Assembly: GCA_964250765.1 (NCBI GenBank) | Contig: CAXUHF010000006.1 | Coordinates: 16,316-80,315, forward strand | DNA length: 64,000 nucleotides | DNA from: JBBQVS01 sp964250765 | Lineage (GTDB): Bacteria > Chloroflexota > Ktedonobacteria > Ktedonobacterales > Ktedonobacteraceae | Reading direction: 5' to 3' | Part shown: piece after piece, positions 24,561 through 32,909 of the stretch | Layout: every line of letters begins with the position of its first letter | Position numbering within the stretch: the first letter of the stretch is position 1 | Translations under genes and position numbers: made by a program | The notes under the pieces: generated by a model | Seen by the model: the letters and a program-made list of their open reading frames with translations, nothing else | Told to the model about the DNA's origin: nothing | Database searches by the model: none

Positions 24561-25778
24561 TTAAAGACCGGGAATGGGAGACTCAACCGATGCGGCCCCT
24601 TGCATCGCCGGATAGACCCGGTTCATGTTGGTGCCCTGCCACTGATCCATGCCTGCAATGAGCGGAGCGGTATGGTTGGCACCGAACTGAATATGGCCCA
24701 CCGGATAGGTCGCATTGATCGTGCCCAGTGCCGTATTGATGGCCTTGGGATCAAGCGAGTTGGCGTGCGCGATGGCGTCAAAGAGCACGCGCGCGATCGA
24801 GTTCATCGCCACGATGGTGGAGAGATCAACGGTGATGCCATTCTTGCCATAGGCCGAGACAAACGTGCTCGTTTCGGGCAGTCCCAGCGAAGGCGACCAC
24901 CAGTCCACCGTCATCGTCCCCTCGGCAACCGGTCCCAGGATGCCCCTCCATGCGCTCGTCGCCGAGCATTTCTCGCAGAACGCGGTCTTGGGCTGGTAGC
25001 CCACCGACTTCATCTGTTTCCAGAGTCCGGCAGCATCGGGGGGCACCATTTGCCCGATCAGCACGTCCGCTTTGGCGGCTTGCGCGGCGGCGATCTGGCT
25101 GCTAAAGTTGGTCGTGCCAACGGGGAATTGGGCATGGTAGACAATCTGGTAACCGAACTGCGGAGCCTTTTGCGCCCAGAGTTTGCCCATCGTGATGCCA
25201 TCCTCTTCGGTATCGGTGAACAGGGCAACACGTTTGTTGGTCTTGACCAAGTTGGAGGTTTGGAATTGCAAATTGGTCATCTGGTTCTCGTCGAAAAACG
25301 CATCCCAAGCGTACTTCCAGCCGGCAGGTCGTCCGCTTAACCATGCCTGTAACGGTGTTAAGGACTGAATGACCGGACGCTGTAACTGCTCGGCGATATT
25401 GGAGATGGGAATATCCAGGGCGGGAGTCATGGCTCCCAAGAGGGCCACCGCATTATTCTTAAGCAAGAGGGTGCGGGCCTGTTGGCTCGCAGTATTGGGG
25501 TCCGATTGGTTATCCAGCACGACAAGTTGGACTTTGTCCTTGTTTCCCCCAACCGAAATCCCTCCCTTGGCATTGAGATCATTGACGGCTTTCACATACC
25601 CAGTTTGAATGAGCGGACCAAAGGAGCCTAAGGAACCGGTGAGAGGAAGCGTGGCCCCAATCACAATCGTTTGGGACCCACTCGATGTTCCGGTTGATGC
25701 CCCTCCACATGCAACCAAACTCGTCAGAAACAGGACCATGAGCAGGAGCGTCGAGACTTTTTTGGACAGTGTGTACAT
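24561..25778 (-). CDS. ABC transporter substrate-binding lipoprotein, LivJ/LivK (Peripla_BP_6) type
   Basis: The 405-residue product begins with a lipoprotein signal (LLLMVLFLTSLVAC, lipid on the Cys) and continues with IVIGATLPLTGSLGSFGPLIQTGYVKAVNDLNAKGGISVGG, the hallmark of type I amino-acid-type receptors. The ATG at 25778 has GAAGGAGA in front; an upstream in-frame codon (25817) would disturb the signal peptide. In this operon, next to acyl-adenylating and acyl-CoA enzymes, the ligand may be an aromatic or other organic acid rather than an amino acid. That is an inference. Confidence 0.92.
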   Translation of the reverse strand: MYTLSKKVSTLLLMVLFLTSLVACGGASTGTSSGSQTIVIGATLPLTGSLGSFGPLIQTGYVKAVNDLNAKGGISVGGNKDKVQLVVLDNQSDPNTASQQARTLLLKNNAVALLGAMTPALDIPISNIAEQLQRPVIQSLTPLQAWLSGRPAGWKYAWDAFFDENQMTNLQFQTSNLVKTNKRVALFTDTEEDGITMGKLWAQKAPQFGYQIVYHAQFPVGTTNFSSQIAAAQAAKADVLIGQMVPPDAAGLWKQMKSVGYQPKTAFCEKCSATSAWRGILGPVAEGTMTVDWWSPSLGLPETSTFVSAYGKNGITVDLSTIVAMNSIARVLFDAIAHANSLDPKAINTALGTINATYPVGHIQFGANHTAPLIAGMDQWQGTNMNRVYPAMQGAASVESPIPGL

Positions 25779-25820
25779 AGTGGTTTCTCTCCTTCGAGAA
25801 AGGAAAACTAGGTTCACGTG

Positions 25821-27395
25821 TTACTCTTGCAAGGCACGTAAACGGGGGGTGGGATCGCCAAAGTAGGCCCGATGCAGGGTCTCGTTCTGTTGCAGGTCCG
25901 TAGGAGTGCCACAAAAGGAGACCTGTCCCCGTTCCAAGATATACGCCCGATCCGCGATCAGAAGCGAACGATGAATATTTTGCTCGATCAACACAAGACT
26001 AATGCCCCACTGACAAATGCGCGGCAGGGCGGCGAAGAGTTGGTCAACGATTTGGGGTGCCAGTCCCAAGGAAAGTTCATCAAGCAAGAGCACCTGTGGC
26101 TCAGCGACGACGCCACGCGCAATCGCCACCATCTGTTGTTGTCCCCCAGAGAGCTTGCCCGCCAGCGTTGTTGCTCGCTCCTTAAGCACGGGAAAGAGGG
26201 CGTAGACCCGCTCCAGACGCTCGGCGAGAGGCGTGGAGGAGCGAGAGGCGTAGCGTGCGGCAAGCGCAATATTCTCCTGGACGGTCAAGTCCTTGAATAA
26301 GCGGCGTCCTTCGTGACAGAGGGCGATGCCCAGTTGGGCACGACGATAGGCCGGAACGTGGGTGATGTCGGTGTCGTGAAAGAGAATGCGCCCGGCACTG
26401 CTGGGCACCAAGCCACAGATGGTTTGGGTGAGGGTCGTCTTGCCGGCCCCGTTGGCCCCCAGGACCGCCACGATTTCCCCCGCCCGGACCTCGAAATCGA
26501 CAGTGCGCAGGGCACGCAGTTTGCCGTAGCTCGTCGTCACCTGCTCTAAACGCAAAAGAGGAGCCGCATTGAGTGCTTGAGGCGTGGCAGGCACGTCTCG
26601 TTGTCGGGCGACGGGTTGCTCCTGAGTGGAGCCGAGGTAGACGGCGATGACCTCAGGATGTGCGGCAATCTCAGCAGGAGTGCCTTCGGCGATCATGCGG
26701 CCCCATTCCAGGACCAGGACGCGCTCGGCGAGTTGTTGTATGACGGCTTGGACATGCTCAACGAGCACAATGGTGACGCCCTCGTCGTGGACCGAGGCGA
26801 TCAGGTGCGTGATCTCGTCAATCTCTTGACCCACCAAACCCGCCGCCACTTCGTCCAGGAGCAGGAGTCGGGGGCGCAGAGCGAGGGCACGAGCGACTTC
26901 GAGCCGTTTGAGATCAAGCAGAGTGAGCGTGGAGGCGAGTTGCGCGGCTTTGTCTTGAAGGCCACAGGTCTCCAGCAGTTCGCGTGCATGACGGTGGGAG
27001 TCGGTCGTGCCGAGGGCATGCGAATGCGCGGGAACGAGCACATTTTGCAGCACGGTCATGCGCGCAAAGGGGCGTGGAATTTGATGGGCGCGCCCAATGC
27101 CCAGACGAGCAATTGCATGGGCAGACAAGCGTTCGAGCGGGTGACCATCAAACAGAATGTCCCCGGAGCTAGGGTGTTGTGCCCCAGAAATAAGGCTCAA
27201 GAGCGTGCTCTTGCCCGCCCCATTGGGGCCAATGACGCCGAAGAGTCCGCCACGAGGAACCTGACAGCTGACATCATCAAGGGCCTTAACGCCGCCAAAG
27301 TGCTTGGAGACATGCTGCAATACGAGCAGAGGAGGCGCAGTGGAAGCGCCACGAGGCATCTCAGGTGCAACGGTCATTGTCGTCACCGCTTTCAT
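25821..27395 (-). CDS. Fused LivG-LivF ABC ATPase
   Basis: One polypeptide of about 524 residues holds two ATP-binding domains. The LivG-like half (20-255) has Walker A GPNGAGKS near 56-63 and Walker B LLLLDEVAAGL near 177-187. The LivF-like half (280-524) has GANGAGKT near 313-320, signature LSGGQQQM at 415-422 and LLLDELSLGL. A linker of about 25 residues joins them. In the first half the ABC signature is degenerate, reading LTLLDLKRLE where LSxGQ is expected. These are normally two genes. The start is uncertain: ATG at 27395 or 27377, with a 12-bp AAACGCGCGTTT palindrome just upstream (27397-27408). It energises LivH/LivM. Confidence 0.9.
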   Translation of the reverse strand: MKAVTTMTVAPEMPRGASTAPPLLVLQHVSKHFGGVKALDDVSCQVPRGGLFGVIGPNGAGKSTLLSLISGAQHPSSGDILFDGHPLERLSAHAIARLGIGRAHQIPRPFARMTVLQNVLVPAHSHALGTTDSHRHARELLETCGLQDKAAQLASTLTLLDLKRLEVARALALRPRLLLLDEVAAGLVGQEIDEITHLIASVHDEGVTIVLVEHVQAVIQQLAERVLVLEWGRMIAEGTPAEIAAHPEVIAVYLGSTQEQPVARQRDVPATPQALNAAPLLRLEQVTTSYGKLRALRTVDFEVRAGEIVAVLGANGAGKTTLTQTICGLVPSSAGRILFHDTDITHVPAYRRAQLGIALCHEGRRLFKDLTVQENIALAARYASRSSTPLAERLERVYALFPVLKERATTLAGKLSGGQQQMVAIARGVVAEPQVLLLDELSLGLAPQIVDQLFAALPRICQWGISLVLIEQNIHRSLLIADRAYILERGQVSFCGTPTDLQQNETLHRAYFGDPTPRLRALQE

Positions 27396-27457
27396 AAAAC
27401 GCGCGTTTATACGTTCAGAACGCAACTACAATTTCTCGTCTATGAGCAACAAGTAGG

Positions 27458-28714
27458 TTAGCCGACTTCTTGACGGACTCTCTTCAGGCGTTCCTGACGC
27501 CTGATTTTATCCTCAGCATCATTAGGAAAGCCACCAAATGCTTGAGTATCACAACCCCAATCGAGAAGACTCTCATTGAGAGCACGACTGATGATGAGGC
27601 GATGAATCTCGCTAGTTCCTTCGACAATCGTTAGTTGTTTCGCATCTCGATAGTAGCGTTCAGGAGCGTAATCCTTGAGATAGCCATAGCCACCGAGAAT
27701 TTGAATCGTTTCTTCCGAGACGTGAACCGCTGTCTCGCTCGCTGTGGCTTTCGCTATAGAAAGGAAATGCGCGATATCACGGTCACTCTTGCCTTGATCA
27801 ACCAGCCAGGCCGCATGATATGTCAAAAGACGAGCAGACTCCACTTGCATTGCCATCTCAGCGAGCTTGAAGGCAATTGCCTGATGTTCGATAAGCGGGC
27901 GACCAAAGGTACGTCGTTGTCTGGCATAAGCAAGAGCATAACTGGCGGCTCCCTCGGCTAGTCCAATACCACGAGCCGCGACGAGTGGACGCACAACATT
28001 AAGATTGCGCATGACGATACGAAAGCCCTTGTTTTCCTCGCCCAACAATGCAGAGATGGGGACACGACAGTCATGAAGGTCGATCTCGACCACAGGTACC
28101 CCAAGAACGCCCAGTTTGGGAAGTTCACGCACGATACGAAAGCCTGGATTGGGCAAATCAATAAGAAATACACTGACGCCTTGCGAACCTGCTTGAGGAT
28201 CGGTCTTTGCGACAACAACCGCGAAATTGGCAACGGTAGCCTGCCCCGCCCATATCTTGACTCCATTGAGCACATAAGCGTCTCCGTCTCGTACCGCCGT
28301 TGTAGTGATTGCAGCAGCATCTGAACCCGCTTCTGGTTCTGTTAGAGCGAAACAGCCGCGTCGCCGTCCTTCCGCCACGCCTCGTACATACCGCTCTTTC
28401 TGCTCTGGCGTTCCCGCCATAAGAATACCTGCGGTAGGCAAACGCGAGGTGAGCAGAATGAGACCGGCCGTGCAGCAATACTTGGCGACCTCCTCGATTG
28501 CTAGAGCCAGACCGAGTGTACCAGCACCAGAACCACCATACTCTTTAGGAATGGCGAGACCAAGCAATCCTGCATTGCGGAACGCCTCGAAGTAGTCGAA
28601 AGGATACTCACCTTCGAGATCAACGGCACTGGCGCGAGGGGCAACGACCTCGCGTGCGATCTGTGCCGCTCCCTTGCGTATCTGTTCCTGTTGCTCACTT
28701 AATGTAAAATCCAT
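27458..28714 (-). CDS. Acyl-CoA dehydrogenase
   Basis: A 418-residue FAD enzyme with the standard three-domain layout: CFALTEPEAGSDAAAITTTA (122-141, FAD and substrate contact), ARQRRTFGRPLIEHQAI and ETIQILGGYGYLKDYAPERYYRDAK (FAD binding). The catalytic base is Glu365 in IVEGTSEIHR. It forms an alpha,beta double bond in an acyl-CoA and passes electrons to ETF. The length and position of the base fit the short/medium-chain and aryl-propionyl-CoA groups. Because an acyl-adenylating enzyme lies just upstream in the operon, it probably acts on that product. Confidence 0.93.
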   Translation of the reverse strand: MDFTLSEQQEQIRKGAAQIAREVVAPRASAVDLEGEYPFDYFEAFRNAGLLGLAIPKEYGGSGAGTLGLALAIEEVAKYCCTAGLILLTSRLPTAGILMAGTPEQKERYVRGVAEGRRRGCFALTEPEAGSDAAAITTTAVRDGDAYVLNGVKIWAGQATVANFAVVVAKTDPQAGSQGVSVFLIDLPNPGFRIVRELPKLGVLGVPVVEIDLHDCRVPISALLGEENKGFRIVMRNLNVVRPLVAARGIGLAEGAASYALAYARQRRTFGRPLIEHQAIAFKLAEMAMQVESARLLTYHAAWLVDQGKSDRDIAHFLSIAKATASETAVHVSEETIQILGGYGYLKDYAPERYYRDAKQLTIVEGTSEIHRLIISRALNESLLDWGCDTQAFGGFPNDAEDKIRRQERLKRVRQEVG

Positions 28715-28767
28715 ACTCTACCCTCGCAGTTTCACGCTGCTTGTCCCTTGTCTTCTCGCTCGACCAC

Positions 28768-30444
28768 TCATGTTGCAAGCTCCTTCGCCTTCGTCTCTGC
28801 AGTTAATATGTCTGTGATTTGCTGCACAAGCACATGTTTGGAGACCTTGCCGAATTTTGATAGAGGGAAATCATCGACGACTTCCAGCCGTTCAGGAAGC
28901 TTGAACTTGGCAATACCCTTATCTAACAAAAAGTCGGTCAAATCTTTGAGTGTCAGCGTCGCTCCTGGTTGGAGGATGACAAAGGCACAGGTGCGCTCTC
29001 CGAGTACCGCATCAGGCATGGGAACACATGCCACGTTCAGCACAGCCGGATGGGAAAGAATTAAGTTTTCAATTTCCTCCGCGCTAATCTTCTCGCCACC
29101 GCGATTGATGAGGTCTTTCTTGCGTCCCTCAACGATGTAGTTGCCCGATGGATGCAGCCGCATCAAATCGCCAGAGCGGTAGAAGCCATCGGACGTGAAG
29201 GTCCGTGCGTTGTACTCAGGAACTCGGAAGTAGCCGCGCAACGTATAGGGACCACGGACCAACAGTTCACCAATCTCGCCCACAGGCACTTCATTGTCAT
29301 TCTCATCCAGAAGTTTGAGTTCGTCATCGGGACAGACAGGTCGCCCCACCGTCTCCATGCGTATCTCATTAGAGTCGTCAAGTCTTACAAAGCACAGCAA
29401 TCCCTCCGCCATGCCGAACACTTCCTGTATTTTGCACGAAGGAATCAATTCCTCCGCTCGTCGTTTCACCTCTGGCTGAAGCTTTTGTCCACCCGTATTG
29501 ATCACGCGGAGAGATGAGAGGTCGTACTCTTTTATATGTGGATCGTTGATCCAACGGATAAGCACAGCAGGCACGAGTTCGACATGGGTGATGTGTTCGC
29601 GCTCCATCAGTGGGAACACATCGGCGGGTCGCGTCGAGTCACTAATGACAAAACGTGCTCCCCGATACAGAAAGCCTTGAATACCTGGACACGCAAGCGG
29701 AAAGTTGTGTGCCATTGGTAACACAACCAGGAACGCATCGTCGGGCCGAATATCGTTGACCTCGACGGCTGCTTTGGTATTGTAGATGTAGTCATTATGC
29801 GTGCGCGGAATCAGCTTTGGAATACCTGTCGTTCCGCCAGAGAGTTGGAATAGAGCAGGCTCGGTCGGATCAACTACCCGTTCGGTCAAATGCTCTGGCG
29901 CAAGTCCACTCTCTGTTTGTAAAAGGTCGGTAAGAGAAATGGAACCCGGCATAGAAGTAGCAGAACCCACGACGAAAATCCAACGCAAAGAAGGATGTTC
30001 ACTACGTATGCGCTCGGCAAGGTCCGCGAAGTCGAAGTCGCCTATCCGGTCAGGAATCGCATACCCAACCGCTTGACTCAGCTCGACAAACTGATGAATT
30101 TCACTATAGCGATGAGACGACATCGCCATCACTGGAATAGCCCCGACCTTCTGTAATGCAAAGTAGAGGTATACAAATTCAGGACTATTGGGCAGTTGCA
30201 TCACAAAGCGATCCAGAGGTTGCACCCCAAGCTTGAGCAGATGTAGTGCCAGACGTTCCACTCTTTGGGCGAGTTGGCGATAGGTGACGGACTCATCACC
30301 TGCTAGAAACGCAACACGTTCTGATGACTTCGAGACGATCTCATCGAAAAAATGTCCCATCGTCGCATCTTCCCAGTAGCCCTTCTCGCGGTAGCGAGCG
30401 GCGAACTCAGGAGGAAATGGGACAACACCCTCAAGAGTGGTCAT
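28768..30444 (-). CDS. DhbE/EntE-like aryl acid AMP ligase or aryl-CoA ligase
   Basis: This 558-residue adenylate-forming enzyme starts FAARYREKGYWEDATMGHFFDE, a segment typical of 2,3-dihydroxybenzoate/salicylate AMP ligases. The P-loop is LSGGTTGIPKLIPRTHNDY, the aryl pocket includes LPMAHNFPLACPG, and RSGDLMRLHPSGNYIVEGRKKDLINRGGEKIS ends with the catalytic Lys region. In DhbE the pocket segment after GMAEG is followed by small polar residues; here it is GMAEGLLCFVRLDD, so the substrate may be a less hydroxylated aryl acid. No carrier protein is nearby, so CoA is the likelier acceptor, giving an aryl-CoA for the acyl-CoA dehydrogenase. The start overlaps the previous gene (ATGA). Confidence 0.88.
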   Translation of the reverse strand: MTTLEGVVPFPPEFAARYREKGYWEDATMGHFFDEIVSKSSERVAFLAGDESVTYRQLAQRVERLALHLLKLGVQPLDRFVMQLPNSPEFVYLYFALQKVGAIPVMAMSSHRYSEIHQFVELSQAVGYAIPDRIGDFDFADLAERIRSEHPSLRWIFVVGSATSMPGSISLTDLLQTESGLAPEHLTERVVDPTEPALFQLSGGTTGIPKLIPRTHNDYIYNTKAAVEVNDIRPDDAFLVVLPMAHNFPLACPGIQGFLYRGARFVISDSTRPADVFPLMEREHITHVELVPAVLIRWINDPHIKEYDLSSLRVINTGGQKLQPEVKRRAEELIPSCKIQEVFGMAEGLLCFVRLDDSNEIRMETVGRPVCPDDELKLLDENDNEVPVGEIGELLVRGPYTLRGYFRVPEYNARTFTSDGFYRSGDLMRLHPSGNYIVEGRKKDLINRGGEKISAEEIENLILSHPAVLNVACVPMPDAVLGERTCAFVILQPGATLTLKDLTDFLLDKGIAKFKLPERLEVVDDFPLSKFGKVSKHVLVQQITDILTAETKAKELAT

Positions 30445-31541
30445 ACGGATGCCTCCTTTTCGCCCTGCTGACCATCAGGTAGAGGCGATAGACTCATTGC
30501 AGGGGAGAATAAGGATTCCTCCTTTGTCGCCTGAACGTTGGACAGACCGAGATACTTCGCGGTCAATTCAGCCACCAAGAAGTGGTCTTCGACGGTGTGA
30601 CCGTGCCGCATAATGGGGTACATGATAGGATAGACACCAAGGTCCATCATCCAACGAAGTTTCTTCGCGCGCTGCTCTGGTGAACCCATCACCGCGAACT
30701 TCTCCACAATCGCATCTGTTACAAGACGACTCGCGGCGGCATAATCGCGCGTCTGCCACACTGCCTGAATCTCTTTGGCCTCTTTTCCGTAGCCTGAGAC
30801 CTCGGCGATGGGATGATAATGGGGGGATGCAAAGTAGAAAGCAAGACCTCGACGCATGGCTTCCACGCTCGCATCATCTTCGCCCGCGATCATGGTCAAA
30901 CTCAAGATTTTGACACTTTTAGGATCGCGCCCAACAGACTCGGCCTCTTTCTTAATGATGTCATAATACATCTCATAGGACTCTTCTGTGAGCCAGTTGG
31001 TGATCAAACCATCCGCCATGCGTGCCGCTAAGCCCACCATCTTTGGCCCCAGCGCGGAGAGGTAAAGTGGCATGGTTTCGGGCAGGGGTCCCTCGCGCAA
31101 ATGGAAGTTCTTGGGGTTGAACCATTGCCCCTCATATGAGAACCGCTCGCTGGTCAGATAGCCTCGTACAATATCAATCACTTCTTTAGCACGTGCAAGA
31201 GGACGTTCCATTTTGATGCCGTGCCCCTGCTCCATAAAGCCGATGCCACCGCTTCCAAGACCATAATGCCTAAAACGCCCATTGCTCATGCGATAGATGG
31301 TACTCGCACCCATCGCAAGCAACATCGGTGTACGCGAATAAAAATTTACAATACTTGTCCCTAAATTGATGCGTTCCGTCTCTCGTGCGAGCACACCCAG
31401 GATAGAAAACGCTTCTTTCCCCGATTCCTCAGTGAGCCAGAAGCCTTCATAACCAAGCGACTCAGCAGTCTTGGCAAGACGCACAATTTCATCGACAGAC
31501 AGATCACCCGTGTGGAGCATCAGTCCGATATCTCCCAGCAT
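30441..31541 (-). CDS. LLM-class (luciferase-like) flavin/F420-dependent oxidoreductase
   Basis: A 366-residue TIM-barrel protein of the bacterial luciferase superfamily. MLGDIGLMLHTGDLSVDEIVRLAKTAESLGYEGFWLTEE, then RINLGTSIVNFYSRTPMLLAMGASTIYRMSNGRFRHYGLGSGG and PLYLSALGPKMVGLAARMADGLITNW are the standard motifs. Members are F420-dependent dehydrogenases or FMN monooxygenases; which one cannot be decided, though the overall pattern (non-prolyl bulge strand, GLGSGG) is common in F420 enzymes. AAGGAG precedes the ATG. Its stop overlaps the ligase start, so both should be made together. Confidence 0.88.
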   Translation of the reverse strand: MLGDIGLMLHTGDLSVDEIVRLAKTAESLGYEGFWLTEESGKEAFSILGVLARETERINLGTSIVNFYSRTPMLLAMGASTIYRMSNGRFRHYGLGSGGIGFMEQGHGIKMERPLARAKEVIDIVRGYLTSERFSYEGQWFNPKNFHLREGPLPETMPLYLSALGPKMVGLAARMADGLITNWLTEESYEMYYDIIKKEAESVGRDPKSVKILSLTMIAGEDDASVEAMRRGLAFYFASPHYHPIAEVSGYGKEAKEIQAVWQTRDYAAASRLVTDAIVEKFAVMGSPEQRAKKLRWMMDLGVYPIMYPIMRHGHTVEDHFLVAELTAKYLGLSNVQATKEESLFSPAMSLSPLPDGQQGEKEASV

Positions 31542-31625
31542 TGCAATCTCCTTCCGGTTTATGACCGAATAGAATAGTGTGACGATACACTCTGTTCTTC
31601 TCCGAACAAGGAAATCAGGAACACA

Positions 31626-32474
31626 CTATGGTAGTCCCAGAATACGCTGCGCATTCTTATAAAACACTTTTTCCAGGATGGTATCTGAATAGCCTAGAGA
31701 CTCCCAGCCTGCAATTGCACGCCGATGAGATAGACTTGGATAATCGCTCCCAAACATGATCTTATCCTGAAGACGACGACTGATATCATGCTTGAGCGCG
31801 TCAGGAAAATATTCTGGGCCCCAGCCTGACAATTCCCAGAAGACGTTGCCCTTATGGAGCGCGATCATAATCATTTCATCGGTCCACGGCCAAGCTGGAT
31901 GTGAAGCGATGATCTTTAGATCAGGAAAGTCTGCCGCTAAATCATCGAGCGCAGGATATGGATTTGCTTGCTTCAGGTGCCTTCCCATCCCCCCCGGCAG
32001 TCCGGCACCCAGACCCGTTGTCCCTGTGTCTACCATGATCGGAACGCGTAGTTCGACCATTTTTTCCCACAGAGGGTAGAACTGGCGATTCCCGACGGAG
32101 AAGTCGCCCATAATGGGGTGAAAATGAAAACCAATGACGCCCAAATCTTTCACCGCCCGCTCCGCCTCACGAATGGCAATTTCTCCCTTCCACGGATCGA
32201 CAGACCCCCACGCCTGAAGAATCGTGTCCGGGTAGTCGTCACGGAATTTTGCTACATAGTCATTTGAGCAAGGAGGAAGACCACTGACGGTCTCTGTATC
32301 AAAGGCCACAAGCAAGACTTGTACTTCCGCGTCGCGCAGTTCTTGAATCACCTCTTCTTCGGTCTTTGGTTCCCACGGACGGTGCCAATATTCACGGAGC
32401 GCATCCGCATAAGGCTGAATCGCTTGAAACCATGCTCTTGTGTTTGGATGACAATGCAGGTCAATTCTTCTCAT
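31626..32474 (-). CDS. Amidohydrolase-2 family protein (ACMSD-like)
   Basis: The 282-residue barrel has metal ligands His7 and His9 (DLHCHP), His192 (IIASHPAWP) and Asp244 (FGSDYPS). At the place where family members usually have a metal-binding His (VxIHxG), this protein reads IMVDTG with Asp149. Relatives are decarboxylases and lactone hydrolases acting on aromatic or muconate-like acids. It is the first gene of the eight-gene operon with a good promoter at 32558-32586, so it probably prepares the substrate for the LLM enzyme and ligase. Confidence 0.85.
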   Translation of the reverse strand: MRRIDLHCHPNTRAWFQAIQPYADALREYWHRPWEPKTEEEVIQELRDAEVQVLLVAFDTETVSGLPPCSNDYVAKFRDDYPDTILQAWGSVDPWKGEIAIREAERAVKDLGVIGFHFHPIMGDFSVGNRQFYPLWEKMVELRVPIMVDTGTTGLGAGLPGGMGRHLKQANPYPALDDLAADFPDLKIIASHPAWPWTDEMIMIALHKGNVFWELSGWGPEYFPDALKHDISRRLQDKIMFGSDYPSLSHRRAIAGWESLGYSDTILEKVFYKNAQRILGLP

Positions 32475-32557
32475 GCTGTTTCACGTTGCCTTTCGCTTCT
32501 TCCTTCCATCTTGCAATGCAAAGACTTGACGAAACGTTAAATATCTTGTATAAAAAT

Positions 32558-32586
32558 ACTTTAACATAGAAACTTTCGATTGTCAA
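32558..32586 (-). promoter_or_regulatory. Promoter of the amidohydrolase-to-LivM operon
   Basis: On the minus strand, TTGACA (32586-32581), a 17-base spacer and TAAAGT (32563-32558) form a clear promoter. The leader to the ATG at 32474 would be about 75 bases. No operator palindrome was recognised beside it. Confidence 0.6.
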
Positions 32587-32705
32587 CATTACACCATAAA
32601 AACTTATTATTTCTAAGTATCTGTTGTTTTATGTATACTTGTCGTGAAAAAGTGAGCTACTCACAAAGAGAAAAACATGATCGTACAAAAATGAGCGGAG
32701 TATAA

Positions 32706-32870
32706 AGCAAACCTATGAAGGTGGGGGGGTGTTGTTAACCGCACCCACCACCCCAGCAACTGTTGGGGTGGTGGGAATACGGANNNNNNNNNNNNNNNNN
32801 NNNNNNNNNNNNNNNNNNNNNNNNNNNNNNNNNNNCCCCCCCAAAACCCCCCCACCTTCATAGGTTTGCT
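32706..32870. repeat. Long inverted repeat spanning an assembly gap
   Basis: A 24-base arm at 32706-32729, ending in seven G, is perfectly complementary to 32847-32870. Inside the left half, CCCACCACCCCA and TGGGGTGGTGGG form a second hairpin. The 52 N at 32784-32835 lie within the element, so the structure probably broke sequencing or assembly. The rest of the 435-base gap between the flanking genes holds the promoter at 32558 and no gene. Confidence 0.75.
32784..32835. other. Assembly gap (52 N)
   Basis: A run of unknown bases inside a G/C-homopolymer palindrome. Reading frames across it are not real. Confidence 0.98.
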
Positions 32871-32909
32871 GGGGTGAAACACGAGAGGAAAAAAACCTTC
32901 CTCCTTTTA

